Shown here in pieces: positions 42,918-49,139 of a stretch of DNA of 49,139 bases. The DNA lies in contig NZ_JAAIYB010000009.1 in the NCBI RefSeq assembly GCF_010894475.1, positions 1-49,139 on the forward strand. Reading direction: 5' to 3'. The notes under the pieces are model-generated. The model did not search any database, had not been told where the DNA came from, and worked only from the letters and a program-made list of their open reading frames with translations. A program made the position numbers and the translations under genes. Every line of letters begins with the position of its first letter. The first letter of the stretch is position 1. Source of the stretch: Myxococcus vastator (GTDB lineage: Bacteria; Myxococcota; Myxococcia; Myxococcales; Myxococcaceae).

Positions 42918-44738
42918 ATGACGCTCCTCCCGCCGCCAGAGGTCCAGGACACCGCCCCTCGCAGGAAACGGTGGCCGCGCGCCGCGGCCTGGACGCTGGG
43001 CGCGCTCCTGGTGCTGGAGGTCTCCCTCAACGTGGCGCTCAACCTGGGCGCCGTCCAGGCCATCATGCGCCGGTCCACCAGCCGGACCGAGCTCGCCTGG
43101 AAGCGCGCCTGGTGGCTCTGGCCCTTCGGACAGCTGCACCTCCGCGACTTCACGCTGACCCAGCAGAATCAGCACCAGTGGTGGCAGGTGAACCTGGACA
43201 CGTTGGAAGCCAGCGTGTCGCTGACCGCCCTGCTGCGCAAACGCGTGGACGTGAAGCACATCGACGGACATGGCGCGCGCTTCCGGATTGAGCCTTCGTT
43301 CGGCATCGAGAAGGAGCCCCCACCGGGACCGGACTACCGCCCGTGGGTCATCCAACTGGCGGATGTCACGGTCCACGAGGTCCGCGAGCTGGACTTCGGC
43401 CGGGTCCGCTTCGTGGGGGACCTGGACGTGCAGGGCTCGCTGGACATCAAGGGCCGGGAGCGCGTCCACGTCGAGACGCCTTCGATTCGCGTGGTCTCCG
43501 GCGCCATGGAGGTCGACCAGAAGCCCGTCACCCGGTTCGAGCGGCTGGAGGCGAAGGCAGCGCTCGAGGTGCCCTTCACGGACGAGAAGGGCTGGGACCT
43601 CTCACGGGCGCTCAGCGCGCAGGTGACGAGCCAGCTGGAGCTGCTCCCGCTGGACTGGCTGAACGCGCACCTGGGGTCCGACAACGCCGTCTCCCTGAGC
43701 GGGGGCGCGGGCAAGGTGGACCTGGACCTCCACCTCAAAGACGGCGCGCTGGCGGAGGACAGCCGGATTGACGTCCAGGGCCAGACGTTGAACGTGCGGG
43801 CAGGCCCCATCCGAGCGCGGGCGCCCTGGGCCCTCAAGGCCTCACTGACTTCGGAGCGCCCGGACATGCGGAGAGGAACAGCCACGCTCACCTTCGCGCC
43901 CGTGCGGGTGTCCGGTCCCGAAGGCACGGGGGCAGAGATCCCTGAAATCACCCTCACCGTCCTCGCGCGTCGCGTCGCGGAGCAGTCGGACTGGGAGCTG
44001 GAGCCAGACCTCCGCGTGGCCCGGAGCCGGCCGTTGGACCTGAGGATGCTCAACCCCTGGCTGGCGCGGACGATTGAAATCGACTCCGGCTCCATGACGG
44101 TGCAGAGCCGGGAGCGGGCGAAGTCCGCGAAGGCGCGGGACTCGCTGCGGCTGAGCGTGGACTCCGACCTGGTCTCCGGGCGAATGGGGAACGTCAAGGT
44201 CCTGCTGCGCGCCGAGGCGGACGTGGACGCGCGGAACCTGTCGTGGGACTCGAAGTCACTGTCCCTGACGGGGACGACGCTCCGGCTGACGAACGTGTCC
44301 ACGAATGGCCCCGTGCCCATCCGGGCCTGGAGCGGCGTCTTCACCCTGCCCCAGGCCCGGCTGTCCCTGTCCCCGACGGTGCTGTCGGCGCGCTTCGCCA
44401 GCAAGCTCACGGACACGCAGCCCGTCGCCGCGCTGCTCACGTCCGCCAAGAATCTGCCGCGCTTCGTGACGTCCCTGCTCAACATCCGGGACGTCTCGGT
44501 GACGGGCCAGGTGCAGATTGACGAGGACGGGCTCCAACTGCGCGAGCTGAAGGCGGACGGAGAGGGCTTCTCCCTGCGAGGCCACCTGGACCTCGCGCAG
44601 GGCGAGCTGAAGGGCGCGCTCCTGGCGACCCTGGGCGCCCTCACCGGAGGAATCGAGTTCAAGCCTGGCGGCCAGGACCTGCACCTGCTGAACGCGAAGC
44701 AGTGGTTCGCGAAGCAGCCCGAGCCGCCGCTCCGGTAG
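42918..44738 (+). CDS. AsmA/DUF748-like envelope protein
   Basis: A 606-residue protein with one N-terminal membrane anchor (about residues 24-46, after a basic RRKRWPR stretch) and a long periplasmic region of alternating beta strands. Patterns such as FTLTQQNQHQWWQVNLDTLEASVSL and repeated amphipathic strands ending in GHLDLAQGELKG resemble the AsmA / DUF748 group, which includes proteins involved in outer-membrane assembly or lipid transport. No catalytic motif is visible. It is on the same strand as the lipopeptide operon but 210 bp away, with a hairpin between and a weak ribosome site, so it is probably a separate unit. The family assignment rests on overall pattern only. Confidence 0.5.
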   Translation: MTLLPPPEVQDTAPRRKRWPRAAAWTLGALLVLEVSLNVALNLGAVQAIMRRSTSRTELAWKRAWWLWPFGQLHLRDFTLTQQNQHQWWQVNLDTLEASVSLTALLRKRVDVKHIDGHGARFRIEPSFGIEKEPPPGPDYRPWVIQLADVTVHEVRELDFGRVRFVGDLDVQGSLDIKGRERVHVETPSIRVVSGAMEVDQKPVTRFERLEAKAALEVPFTDEKGWDLSRALSAQVTSQLELLPLDWLNAHLGSDNAVSLSGGAGKVDLDLHLKDGALAEDSRIDVQGQTLNVRAGPIRARAPWALKASLTSERPDMRRGTATLTFAPVRVSGPEGTGAEIPEITLTVLARRVAEQSDWELEPDLRVARSRPLDLRMLNPWLARTIEIDSGSMTVQSRERAKSAKARDSLRLSVDSDLVSGRMGNVKVLLRAEADVDARNLSWDSKSLSLTGTTLRLTNVSTNGPVPIRAWSGVFTLPQARLSLSPTVLSARFASKLTDTQPVAALLTSAKNLPRFVTSLLNIRDVSVTGQVQIDEDGLQLRELKADGEGFSLRGHLDLAQGELKGALLATLGALTGGIEFKPGGQDLHLLNAKQWFAKQPEPPLR

Positions 44739-44759
44739 GCGCCATCTACGCGCCCCGAA

Positions 44760-45662
44760 TCAGACGGAGATGCCGGGCTGCTGCCGCAGGTACGTGCGGA
44801 TGGCGTCGATGGCGTGTCGCACCTTGGCCGGCTGTCCCGAGCGCCGCGGCGTGACGGCCCAGAGCTGCAAGGGGGAGAGGCGCCATTCGGGCAAGAGCAC
44901 TTCGAGCCGTCCCTGTCGCAGCTCGTCTTCCACGTCGGCCAGGATGCAGCGCGTGATGCCCAGCCCCGCCGCGCACATCTGGTGGAGGGTGAGCTGGTTG
45001 TTGCTGGAGACCCGCGGCGTCACCTGGACAGGACGGCTCGTTCCGGCAGGGCCCTGGAGGTCGAAGGACAGGGTTCGGCCGTCCGCCACGGCCGCGAGCC
45101 ACTCGTGTCCAGGCAGGTCCTCGAGCGTGCGTGGCCGCCCCGCCTTCTTCAGATAGCCCGGGGCGGCACACAGCCCCAGGTGAAGGTGACAGAGCGGCTG
45201 CGCCACCCAGGAGGAGTCCTTCATCCGGCCCGCACGGAGCGCCAGGTCGATGCGTTCATCGATGAGGTCGACCAGGCCATCATCCGCTTCGAGGCGAAGC
45301 TTCAGGGACGCGTGTCTGGCGAGCAGCGGCTCCAGCGCGGGCGCCACATAGCGCGCCAGGCCGAGCGGCAGGGAGATGCGCAGCTCACCCGCGGGCATGT
45401 CCCTCGCGAGCGAGAGCTGCTCACGGGCCCGCTCCGCCACCTCCACCATCTCACGGCAGTGGGCGGCGAACCGCGCACCGGCATCCGTGAGCGACAGCTT
45501 GCGGTTCGAGCGCCGCACCAGGATGACGCCGAAGGACTCCTCCAGGATGCGGAGCTGCTGGCTCACCGCGGAGGTGCTGATGCGGAGGTGCCGGGCCGCC
45601 GCGCTCAGCGAGCCCGCGCGGGCAATCTCAGCGAAGAGCGCCATTCGCTTCAGGTCGTCCAT
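44760..45662 (-). CDS. LysR-family transcriptional regulator
   Basis: A 300-residue DNA-binding regulator. The N-terminal winged helix-turn-helix spans about residues 3-62, with the classic GSLSAAARHLRISTSAVSQQ region at 17-36. The effector-binding domain runs from about 90 to 295. Length and layout are standard, most like the subgroup that controls a divergent oxidoreductase gene. It faces the NmrA-like gene across 76 bp, and the usual model is that it binds there and regulates both genes. Its ligand is unknown. Nothing ties it to the lipopeptide operon except distance. Confidence 0.93.
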   Translation of the reverse strand: MDDLKRMALFAEIARAGSLSAAARHLRISTSAVSQQLRILEESFGVILVRRSNRKLSLTDAGARFAAHCREMVEVAERAREQLSLARDMPAGELRISLPLGLARYVAPALEPLLARHASLKLRLEADDGLVDLIDERIDLALRAGRMKDSSWVAQPLCHLHLGLCAAPGYLKKAGRPRTLEDLPGHEWLAAVADGRTLSFDLQGPAGTSRPVQVTPRVSSNNQLTLHQMCAAGLGITRCILADVEDELRQGRLEVLLPEWRLSPLQLWAVTPRRSGQPAKVRHAIDAIRTYLRQQPGISV

Positions 45663-45738
45663 GTTGAAGCGCAGCTTAAAGTTGATTCAGAGAGCCAGTC
45701 ACTGCCGGCGTGCGCCTCACCGCCGTACCGTGACGGCC
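45663..45738. promoter_or_regulatory. Divergent promoter region of the LysR / NmrA-like pair
   Basis: A 76-bp gap containing the only A/T-richer stretch nearby (CTTAAAGTTGATTCAG near 45674-45689). LysR proteins normally bind T-N11-A sites here; no single site could be chosen with confidence. Confidence 0.4.
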
Positions 45739-46572
45739 ATGACACCTCAACGCATCGCAGTCTTTGGAGCGACCGGCACCGTAGGTTCGCTCCTGGTGGA
45801 TGTCCTCGTGAAGCAGGGGCACCACGTCCGGGCGCTGTCCCGCAAGGCCACCGCCCTCTCCGGCGCCGAGGCCGTGCGCTTCGACTTCGCCCAGCCTGGC
45901 GAGCTCGGCGCCGTGCTGGAGGGGATGGACGCGGCCCATGTCCTCATGCCGGCGGACAACCTGAGCGTCATCGAATACCTCGCTCCCGTCATCCGCGCGG
46001 CGGCCGAGCGGGGCGTGAAGGTGGTGTTCCAGTCCGTCATGGGCGTGGAGGCGAATGAGGCAGACCCGTATCGACAGGTCGAGCTCCAGTTGGAGCGCTC
46101 AGGCGTCCCCTACGTCATCCTCCGGCCCAACTGGTTCTCCGACAACTTCCACCTCATGTGGAGCCATGACGTCCGCGCGGGACGGCTGATGCTCCCGGCG
46201 GGCGCCGGTGAGACGAGCTTCATTGATGCGCGCGACATCGCGGACGCCGCCGCCGTGGCGCTCACGACGAACCGGTTCGACGGGCAGGCCTTCACGCTCA
46301 CGGGCCCCAGGGCGCTCAGCTTCAGCGAGGCCGCGGCCGTCGTGGCACGCGTGACGGGCCGGCCGCTCGAATACGTCGCGATTTCGGAGGGCGCCTTCAT
46401 CCAGCGCATGTGCGACGCCGGCTTCGACGTCCCGTACGCGGAGATGCTCGCCGCGCTCTGCGCCGCCGTGCGTGAACAGTGGACCGCGGCCACCACGGAC
46501 AGCGTCCAGGTGCTGACAGGCCACGCGGCGCGCTCGTTCGAGCAATACGCCCAGGAGCGCCTGAAGCTGTAG
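45739..46572 (+). CDS. NmrA-like NAD(P)-binding oxidoreductase
   Basis: A 277-residue Rossmann-fold protein of the atypical short-chain dehydrogenase / NmrA group. The nucleotide-binding loop GATGTVG is at residues 10-16, followed by R33 in VRALSRKA, which suggests NADPH. No classical Tyr-x-x-x-Lys catalytic pair is obvious, as is common in NmrA and quinone-reductase-like (QOR2) members. FIDARDIADAAAVAL near the centre is a typical family segment. The start at 45739 is the first ATG after the divergent promoter region. It is probably controlled by the adjacent LysR protein. The substrate is unknown. Confidence 0.87.
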   Translation: MTPQRIAVFGATGTVGSLLVDVLVKQGHHVRALSRKATALSGAEAVRFDFAQPGELGAVLEGMDAAHVLMPADNLSVIEYLAPVIRAAAERGVKVVFQSVMGVEANEADPYRQVELQLERSGVPYVILRPNWFSDNFHLMWSHDVRAGRLMLPAGAGETSFIDARDIADAAAVALTTNRFDGQAFTLTGPRALSFSEAAAVVARVTGRPLEYVAISEGAFIQRMCDAGFDVPYAEMLAALCAAVREQWTAATTDSVQVLTGHAARSFEQYAQERLKL

Positions 46573-46577
46573 TTCGC

Positions 46578-46594
46578 GCGGGCCCAGGGCCCGC
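46578..46594. terminator. Candidate bidirectional terminator between convergent genes
   Basis: A near-perfect inverted repeat, GCGGGCCC-A-GGGCCCGC, fills most of the 23-bp gap between two converging stop codons. The symmetry suits ending both transcripts. No T-tract is present. Confidence 0.4.
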
Positions 46595-46595
46595 C

Positions 46596-46997
46596 CTACC
46601 CGGCCCAGCCTTCCTGCTTCAGTAACGCCAGGACGCGGGCGCGCACGTCATCGCGAATCTCACGCACGCGCTCCACCGGCTTGCCCTTGGGGTCCTCCAG
46701 CGGCCAGTCGCCGCGCTTCAGCCCCGGCACATAGGGGCACGCATCGCCGCACCCCATGGTGATGAGCCATTGAGCGCCCTGGGCCAGCTCGTCCGTGAGG
46801 CGCTGGGGCCTGGCCGCGGACAGGTCGATGCCCACCTCGGCCATGGCGGCCTGGACCTCGGGGTGGACGCGCTCCCCGGGCTGCGTCCCGGCGGACACGG
46901 CGCGCGCGCGGGCCGGGTCCGCCAGCGCGTTGAAGAAGGCCGCCGCCATCTGCGAGCGGCCGGCGTTGTGCACGCAGGCGAAGATGACCGTGTTCAT
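46596..46997 (-). CDS. arsC: Arsenate reductase, thioredoxin-type (LMW-PTP fold)
   Basis: A 133-residue cytoplasmic enzyme reducing arsenate to arsenite for export. The phosphatase-like loop C8-V-H-N-A-G-R14-S15 is at the N-terminus, the redox pair C83 and C87 lies in MGCGDACPY, and the general-acid aspartate D102 is in EDPKG. This is the three-cysteine thioredoxin-coupled class. The ATG overlaps the stop of the arsenite exporter gene by four bases (ATGA), so the two are translationally coupled. Confidence 0.96.
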   Translation of the reverse strand: MNTVIFACVHNAGRSQMAAAFFNALADPARARAVSAGTQPGERVHPEVQAAMAEVGIDLSAARPQRLTDELAQGAQWLITMGCGDACPYVPGLKRGDWPLEDPKGKPVERVREIRDDVRARVLALLKQEGWAG

Positions 46998-48052
46998 GGG
47001 AAGAGCCGGCGCTTGAGCCAGAGCGACAGGTAGACGAGCGCGATGAGCGCGGGCACCTCGATGAGCGGCCCCACCACGCCAGCCAGCGCCTCGCCGGAGG
47101 CCATGCCGAAGACGCCCACCGCCACCGCGATGGCCAGCTCGAAGTTGTTCCCCGCCGCCGTGAAGGACAGCGACGCCGTCTCCTCGTAGCTGAAGCCCAG
47201 CTTGCGCGAGAGGAAGAAGGCGCTGGTGAACATGATGGCGAAGTAGACAATCAGCGGGAGGGAGATGCGCACCACGTCCAGCGGCAGGCGGGTGATCTTC
47301 TCCCCCTGCATCGCGAACATGAGGACGATGGTGTAGAGCAGGCCGATGAGCGCGGTGGGCCCCAGGCGCGGCAGGAAGCGCTGCTCGTACCAGGCCTCGC
47401 CCTTGAGCCGCGTCAAGCCGATGCGCGTCAGCGCGCCAGCCACCAGGGGCACGCCCAGGAAGATGAGCACGCTCTTGGCGATGCTCCACATGGACACGTC
47501 GAACGCGGTCACCTCCGCGCCGAGCCAACCCGGGATGACCGTGAGGAAGAGCCAGCCCAGCACCGAGTAGAAGAGAATCTGGAACACAGAGTTGAGGGCC
47601 ACCAGCACGGCGGCGACCTCGTTGCTGCCACACGCGAGCATGTTCCAGATGAGCACCATGGCGATGCAGCGGGCCAATCCGATGAGCACCAGGCCGTTGC
47701 GGTACTCCGGCAGGTCCGGCAGGAAGAGCCACGCCAGCGCGAACATCAGCACCGGCCCCACCACCCAGTTGAGCACCAGCGAGGTGGTGAAGAGCTTGCC
47801 GCGCGTGCGCAGCCGGCCCAGCTCGCCGTAGCGCACCTTCGCCAGCACCGGGTACATCATCCACAGCAGGCCGATGGCGATGGGCAGCGACACGGTGTCC
47901 AGCTTCACCGTGTCCAGCCGGGCGCCCAGGTCCGGGAAGGCCCTGCCCAGGCTGATGCCCAGGCCCATGGCGGCGAAGATCCACACCGGCAGGAGCCGGT
48001 CGATGACAGAGAGCTTCTTGACGATGCTGGAGGAAGGAGCGGCGGCGTTCAT
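46994..48052 (-). CDS. acr3: ACR3-family arsenite efflux transporter
   Basis: A 352-residue inner-membrane protein with about ten hydrophobic spans. The conserved ACR3 segment GLARCIAMVLIWNMLACG contains C129 and C141, equivalent to the essential cysteine positions of this family. It expels the arsenite made by ArsC, using the proton gradient. It starts 15 bp after the arsR stop and overlaps arsC by 4 bp, giving the order arsR-acr3-arsC on the minus strand. Length is typical. Confidence 0.96.
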   Translation of the reverse strand: MNAAAPSSSIVKKLSVIDRLLPVWIFAAMGLGISLGRAFPDLGARLDTVKLDTVSLPIAIGLLWMMYPVLAKVRYGELGRLRTRGKLFTTSLVLNWVVGPVLMFALAWLFLPDLPEYRNGLVLIGLARCIAMVLIWNMLACGSNEVAAVLVALNSVFQILFYSVLGWLFLTVIPGWLGAEVTAFDVSMWSIAKSVLIFLGVPLVAGALTRIGLTRLKGEAWYEQRFLPRLGPTALIGLLYTIVLMFAMQGEKITRLPLDVVRISLPLIVYFAIMFTSAFFLSRKLGFSYEETASLSFTAAGNNFELAIAVAVGVFGMASGEALAGVVGPLIEVPALIALVYLSLWLKRRLFP

Positions 48053-48067
48053 GGACAGGCTCTTGGA

Positions 48068-48433
48068 CTACTTGCAGGCGTTGGGGCCGCGGCTCTCGAG
48101 GAGGCGTGCCACGTCCTCGCGGAGCACGTCGCGCTTGGAGAAGGCGGCGACCAGGGCCTTGAGCTGCGCCTTGCACACCTCGTCCAGCTGCGGGGCCAGC
48201 CGGTAGTAGACCCAGCTCGCGTCGCGGCGAGCCTCGACGATGCCGGCGTTCTTCAGCACCGCGAGCTGGCGGGAGGTATTCGACTGCGTCAGCGCGAGCG
48301 CGGACTCGAAGTGGCAGACACACAGCTCCCCGTGGCTGAGGAGCGCGACGATGCGCAGGCGCGTCTCGTCTCCCAGCGCCTTGAAGAGGCGGGAGGCGGA
48401 GCGGACATCCAGGGACGTGATGGCGGCTGGCAT
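48068..48433 (-). CDS. arsR: ArsR/SmtB-family arsenic-responsive repressor
   Basis: A 121-residue winged-helix repressor. The metal-binding helix carries ELCVCHF (C38, C40), the signature that binds arsenite and releases DNA. The recognition helix region is SNTSRQLAVLKNAGIV at 51-66. The start at 48433 gives the expected N-terminus. No ribosome site is visible, and the predicted transcript start lies only a few bases upstream (see the promoter entry). It should autoregulate the arsR-acr3-arsC operon. Confidence 0.94.
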   Translation of the reverse strand: MPAAITSLDVRSASRLFKALGDETRLRIVALLSHGELCVCHFESALALTQSNTSRQLAVLKNAGIVEARRDASWVYYRLAPQLDEVCKAQLKALVAAFSKRDVLREDVARLLESRGPNACK

Positions 48434-48442
48434 GACGAAATC

Positions 48443-48470
48443 ACAATATTGAAATGTCGTGGTTCCGCAA
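48443..48470 (-). promoter_or_regulatory. arsR promoter with overlapping palindromic operator
   Basis: On the minus strand TTGCGG (48465-48470) and TATTGT (48443-48448) are 16 bases apart. The palindrome CAATATTG at 48444-48451 overlaps the -10 element, as expected for an ArsR operator that blocks polymerase. Confidence 0.5.
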
Positions 48471-48519
48471 GCCCGGCTCCCGTGACGGTTGTGTGACGGC
48501 CCCCCCGGTGTTCGCGGAT

Positions 48520-49139
48520 TCAAGCGCTCGATGTCCAGAGCAGCAGCCCGGTGAGCGCGCCGCCCAGGACCAGCCAGGCGGAGTTGAGCCGGAAGCGCGC
48601 CAGCAGCACCGCGCTCAGGAGCGCCAGGCCCACCGTCCAGGCGTCCACCAGCGCCGAGCGGCCCAGTTGCCACGTCACCACCGCCATCAGCGCGAGCGAG
48701 GCCACGTTGACGCCGTCCAGTACGGCCCCCGCCACCCATGAGCGGCGCAGGCGCGGCACCAGCGGCCCACTCACCGCGACGAAGAAGAAGGCCGGCAGGA
48801 AGATGCCCACGGTGGCCACCACCGCCCCCACGCTGCCTCCCAGGAGGTAGCCGATGAACGTCGCCGTCGTGAAGACGGGGCCAGGGGTCACCTGCCCCAC
48901 TGCCACGGCGTCGAGCAACTGCGCCTGCGTCAGCCAGCCCCACCGCTCCACCAGGTCCGCGCGCAGGAAGGCCAGCAGCACGTAGCCGCTCCCGAAGAGG
49001 ACCGCGCCTACCTTCACGAAGAAGAGGAACAGCCCGCCCAGACTGAAGGGCACGGCGCCCGCCGCACCGACCGCCAGCCCGTGGAGGGCCAGGGGCATCC
49101 CCAGCGTCATCGCCCCAGGCCCCTGCCGTGTCCCAGGGG
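48520..49139 (-). CDS. chrA: Chromate transporter ChrA, C-terminal part (5' end beyond window)
   Basis: The visible part, about 196 residues plus further open codons to the window edge, is one CHR domain. It has FVKVGAVLFGSGYVLLAFLR, GWLTQAQLLDAVAVGQVTPGP and a GYLLGGSVGAVVAT segment, followed by several hydrophobic spans. Full ChrA proteins of this type are near 400 residues with two such halves, and this matches the second half. The frame has no stop up to base 49139, so the gene is cut by the window rather than truly short. It would export chromate from the cytoplasm. It lies upstream of arsR on the same strand, but arsR has its own promoter. Confidence 0.85.
   Translation of the reverse strand, partial: PGTRQGPGAMTLGMPLALHGLAVGAAGAVPFSLGGLFLFFVKVGAVLFGSGYVLLAFLRADLVERWGWLTQAQLLDAVAVGQVTPGPVFTTATFIGYLLGGSVGAVVATVGIFLPAFFFVAVSGPLVPRLRRSWVAGAVLDGVNVASLALMAVVTWQLGRSALVDAWTVGLALLSAVLLARFRLNSAWLVLGGALTGLLLWTSSA

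Noticed and set aside
42756..43469. A 237-codon minus-strand frame across the gap and the AsmA-like gene
   Set aside because: It is antisense to a better-supported gene with a membrane anchor, and its translation is compositionally shadow-like.

Overview
The window is about 70% GC throughout, with very strong third-position GC bias. It carries a PP2C phosphatase fused to a cyclic-nucleotide domain beside an FHA protein, a carboxypeptidase-regulatory-like repeat protein, and a large hybrid PKS-NRPS locus. Together these suggest a myxobacterium, probably Myxococcaceae (Myxococcus, Corallococcus or Pyxidicoccus). That assignment is inference from gene style; no rRNA is present to confirm it.

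Left flank (1-9250): a PaaI-type thioesterase gene converges on coaBC (coenzyme A synthesis). A run of minus-strand genes follows: a 989-residue exported or anchored beta-sandwich repeat protein, a small protein with a methionine heptad coiled coil encoded by 21-bp tandem repeats, a PP2C phosphatase with a cNMP-binding domain, an FHA protein, and a secreted probable beta-barrel. A 67-residue plus-strand gene and a minus-strand arginine-deiminase/amidinotransferase-fold enzyme close this flank.

Core (9447-42707): six plus-strand genes, mostly overlapping by 4-8 bp, form one biosynthetic operon. The domain order is ACP-KS-AT-ACP-AMT-C-A-PCP / C-A-PCP / C-A-PCP, C-A-PCP, C-A-PCP-E, C-A-PCP / C-A-PCP-TE, followed by an MFS exporter and a stand-alone fatty acyl-AMP ligase (FAAL). 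The logic resembles the front end of iturin/mycosubtilin synthetase, but the acyl ligase is a separate protein. The FAAL should activate a fatty acid and load it on the first ACP. KS-AT adds one malonyl unit, and the PLP aminotransferase converts the 3-keto group to a 3-amino group. Seven NRPS modules then add seven residues and the thioesterase releases the product. Binding-pocket residues read by eye suggest [unassigned, possibly basic]-Gly-Thr-Asn-D-[hydrophobic/aromatic]-[Orn/Lys/Arg-like]-[Orn/Lys/Arg-like]. The predicted product is a cationic beta-amino-fatty-acid lipoheptapeptide, possibly cyclic. I cannot tell whether this exact compound is already known. Myxobacterial beta-amino-fatty-acid lipopeptides (cystomanamides) are the obvious comparison.

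Right flank (42918-49139): an AsmA/DUF748-like envelope protein, a divergent LysR regulator and NmrA-like oxidoreductase pair, an arsR-acr3-arsC arsenic resistance operon with a recognisable promoter/operator, and the 3' part of a chromate transporter gene cut by the window end.

No rRNA, tRNA, CRISPR array, insertion sequence or phosphopantetheinyl transferase gene was seen.
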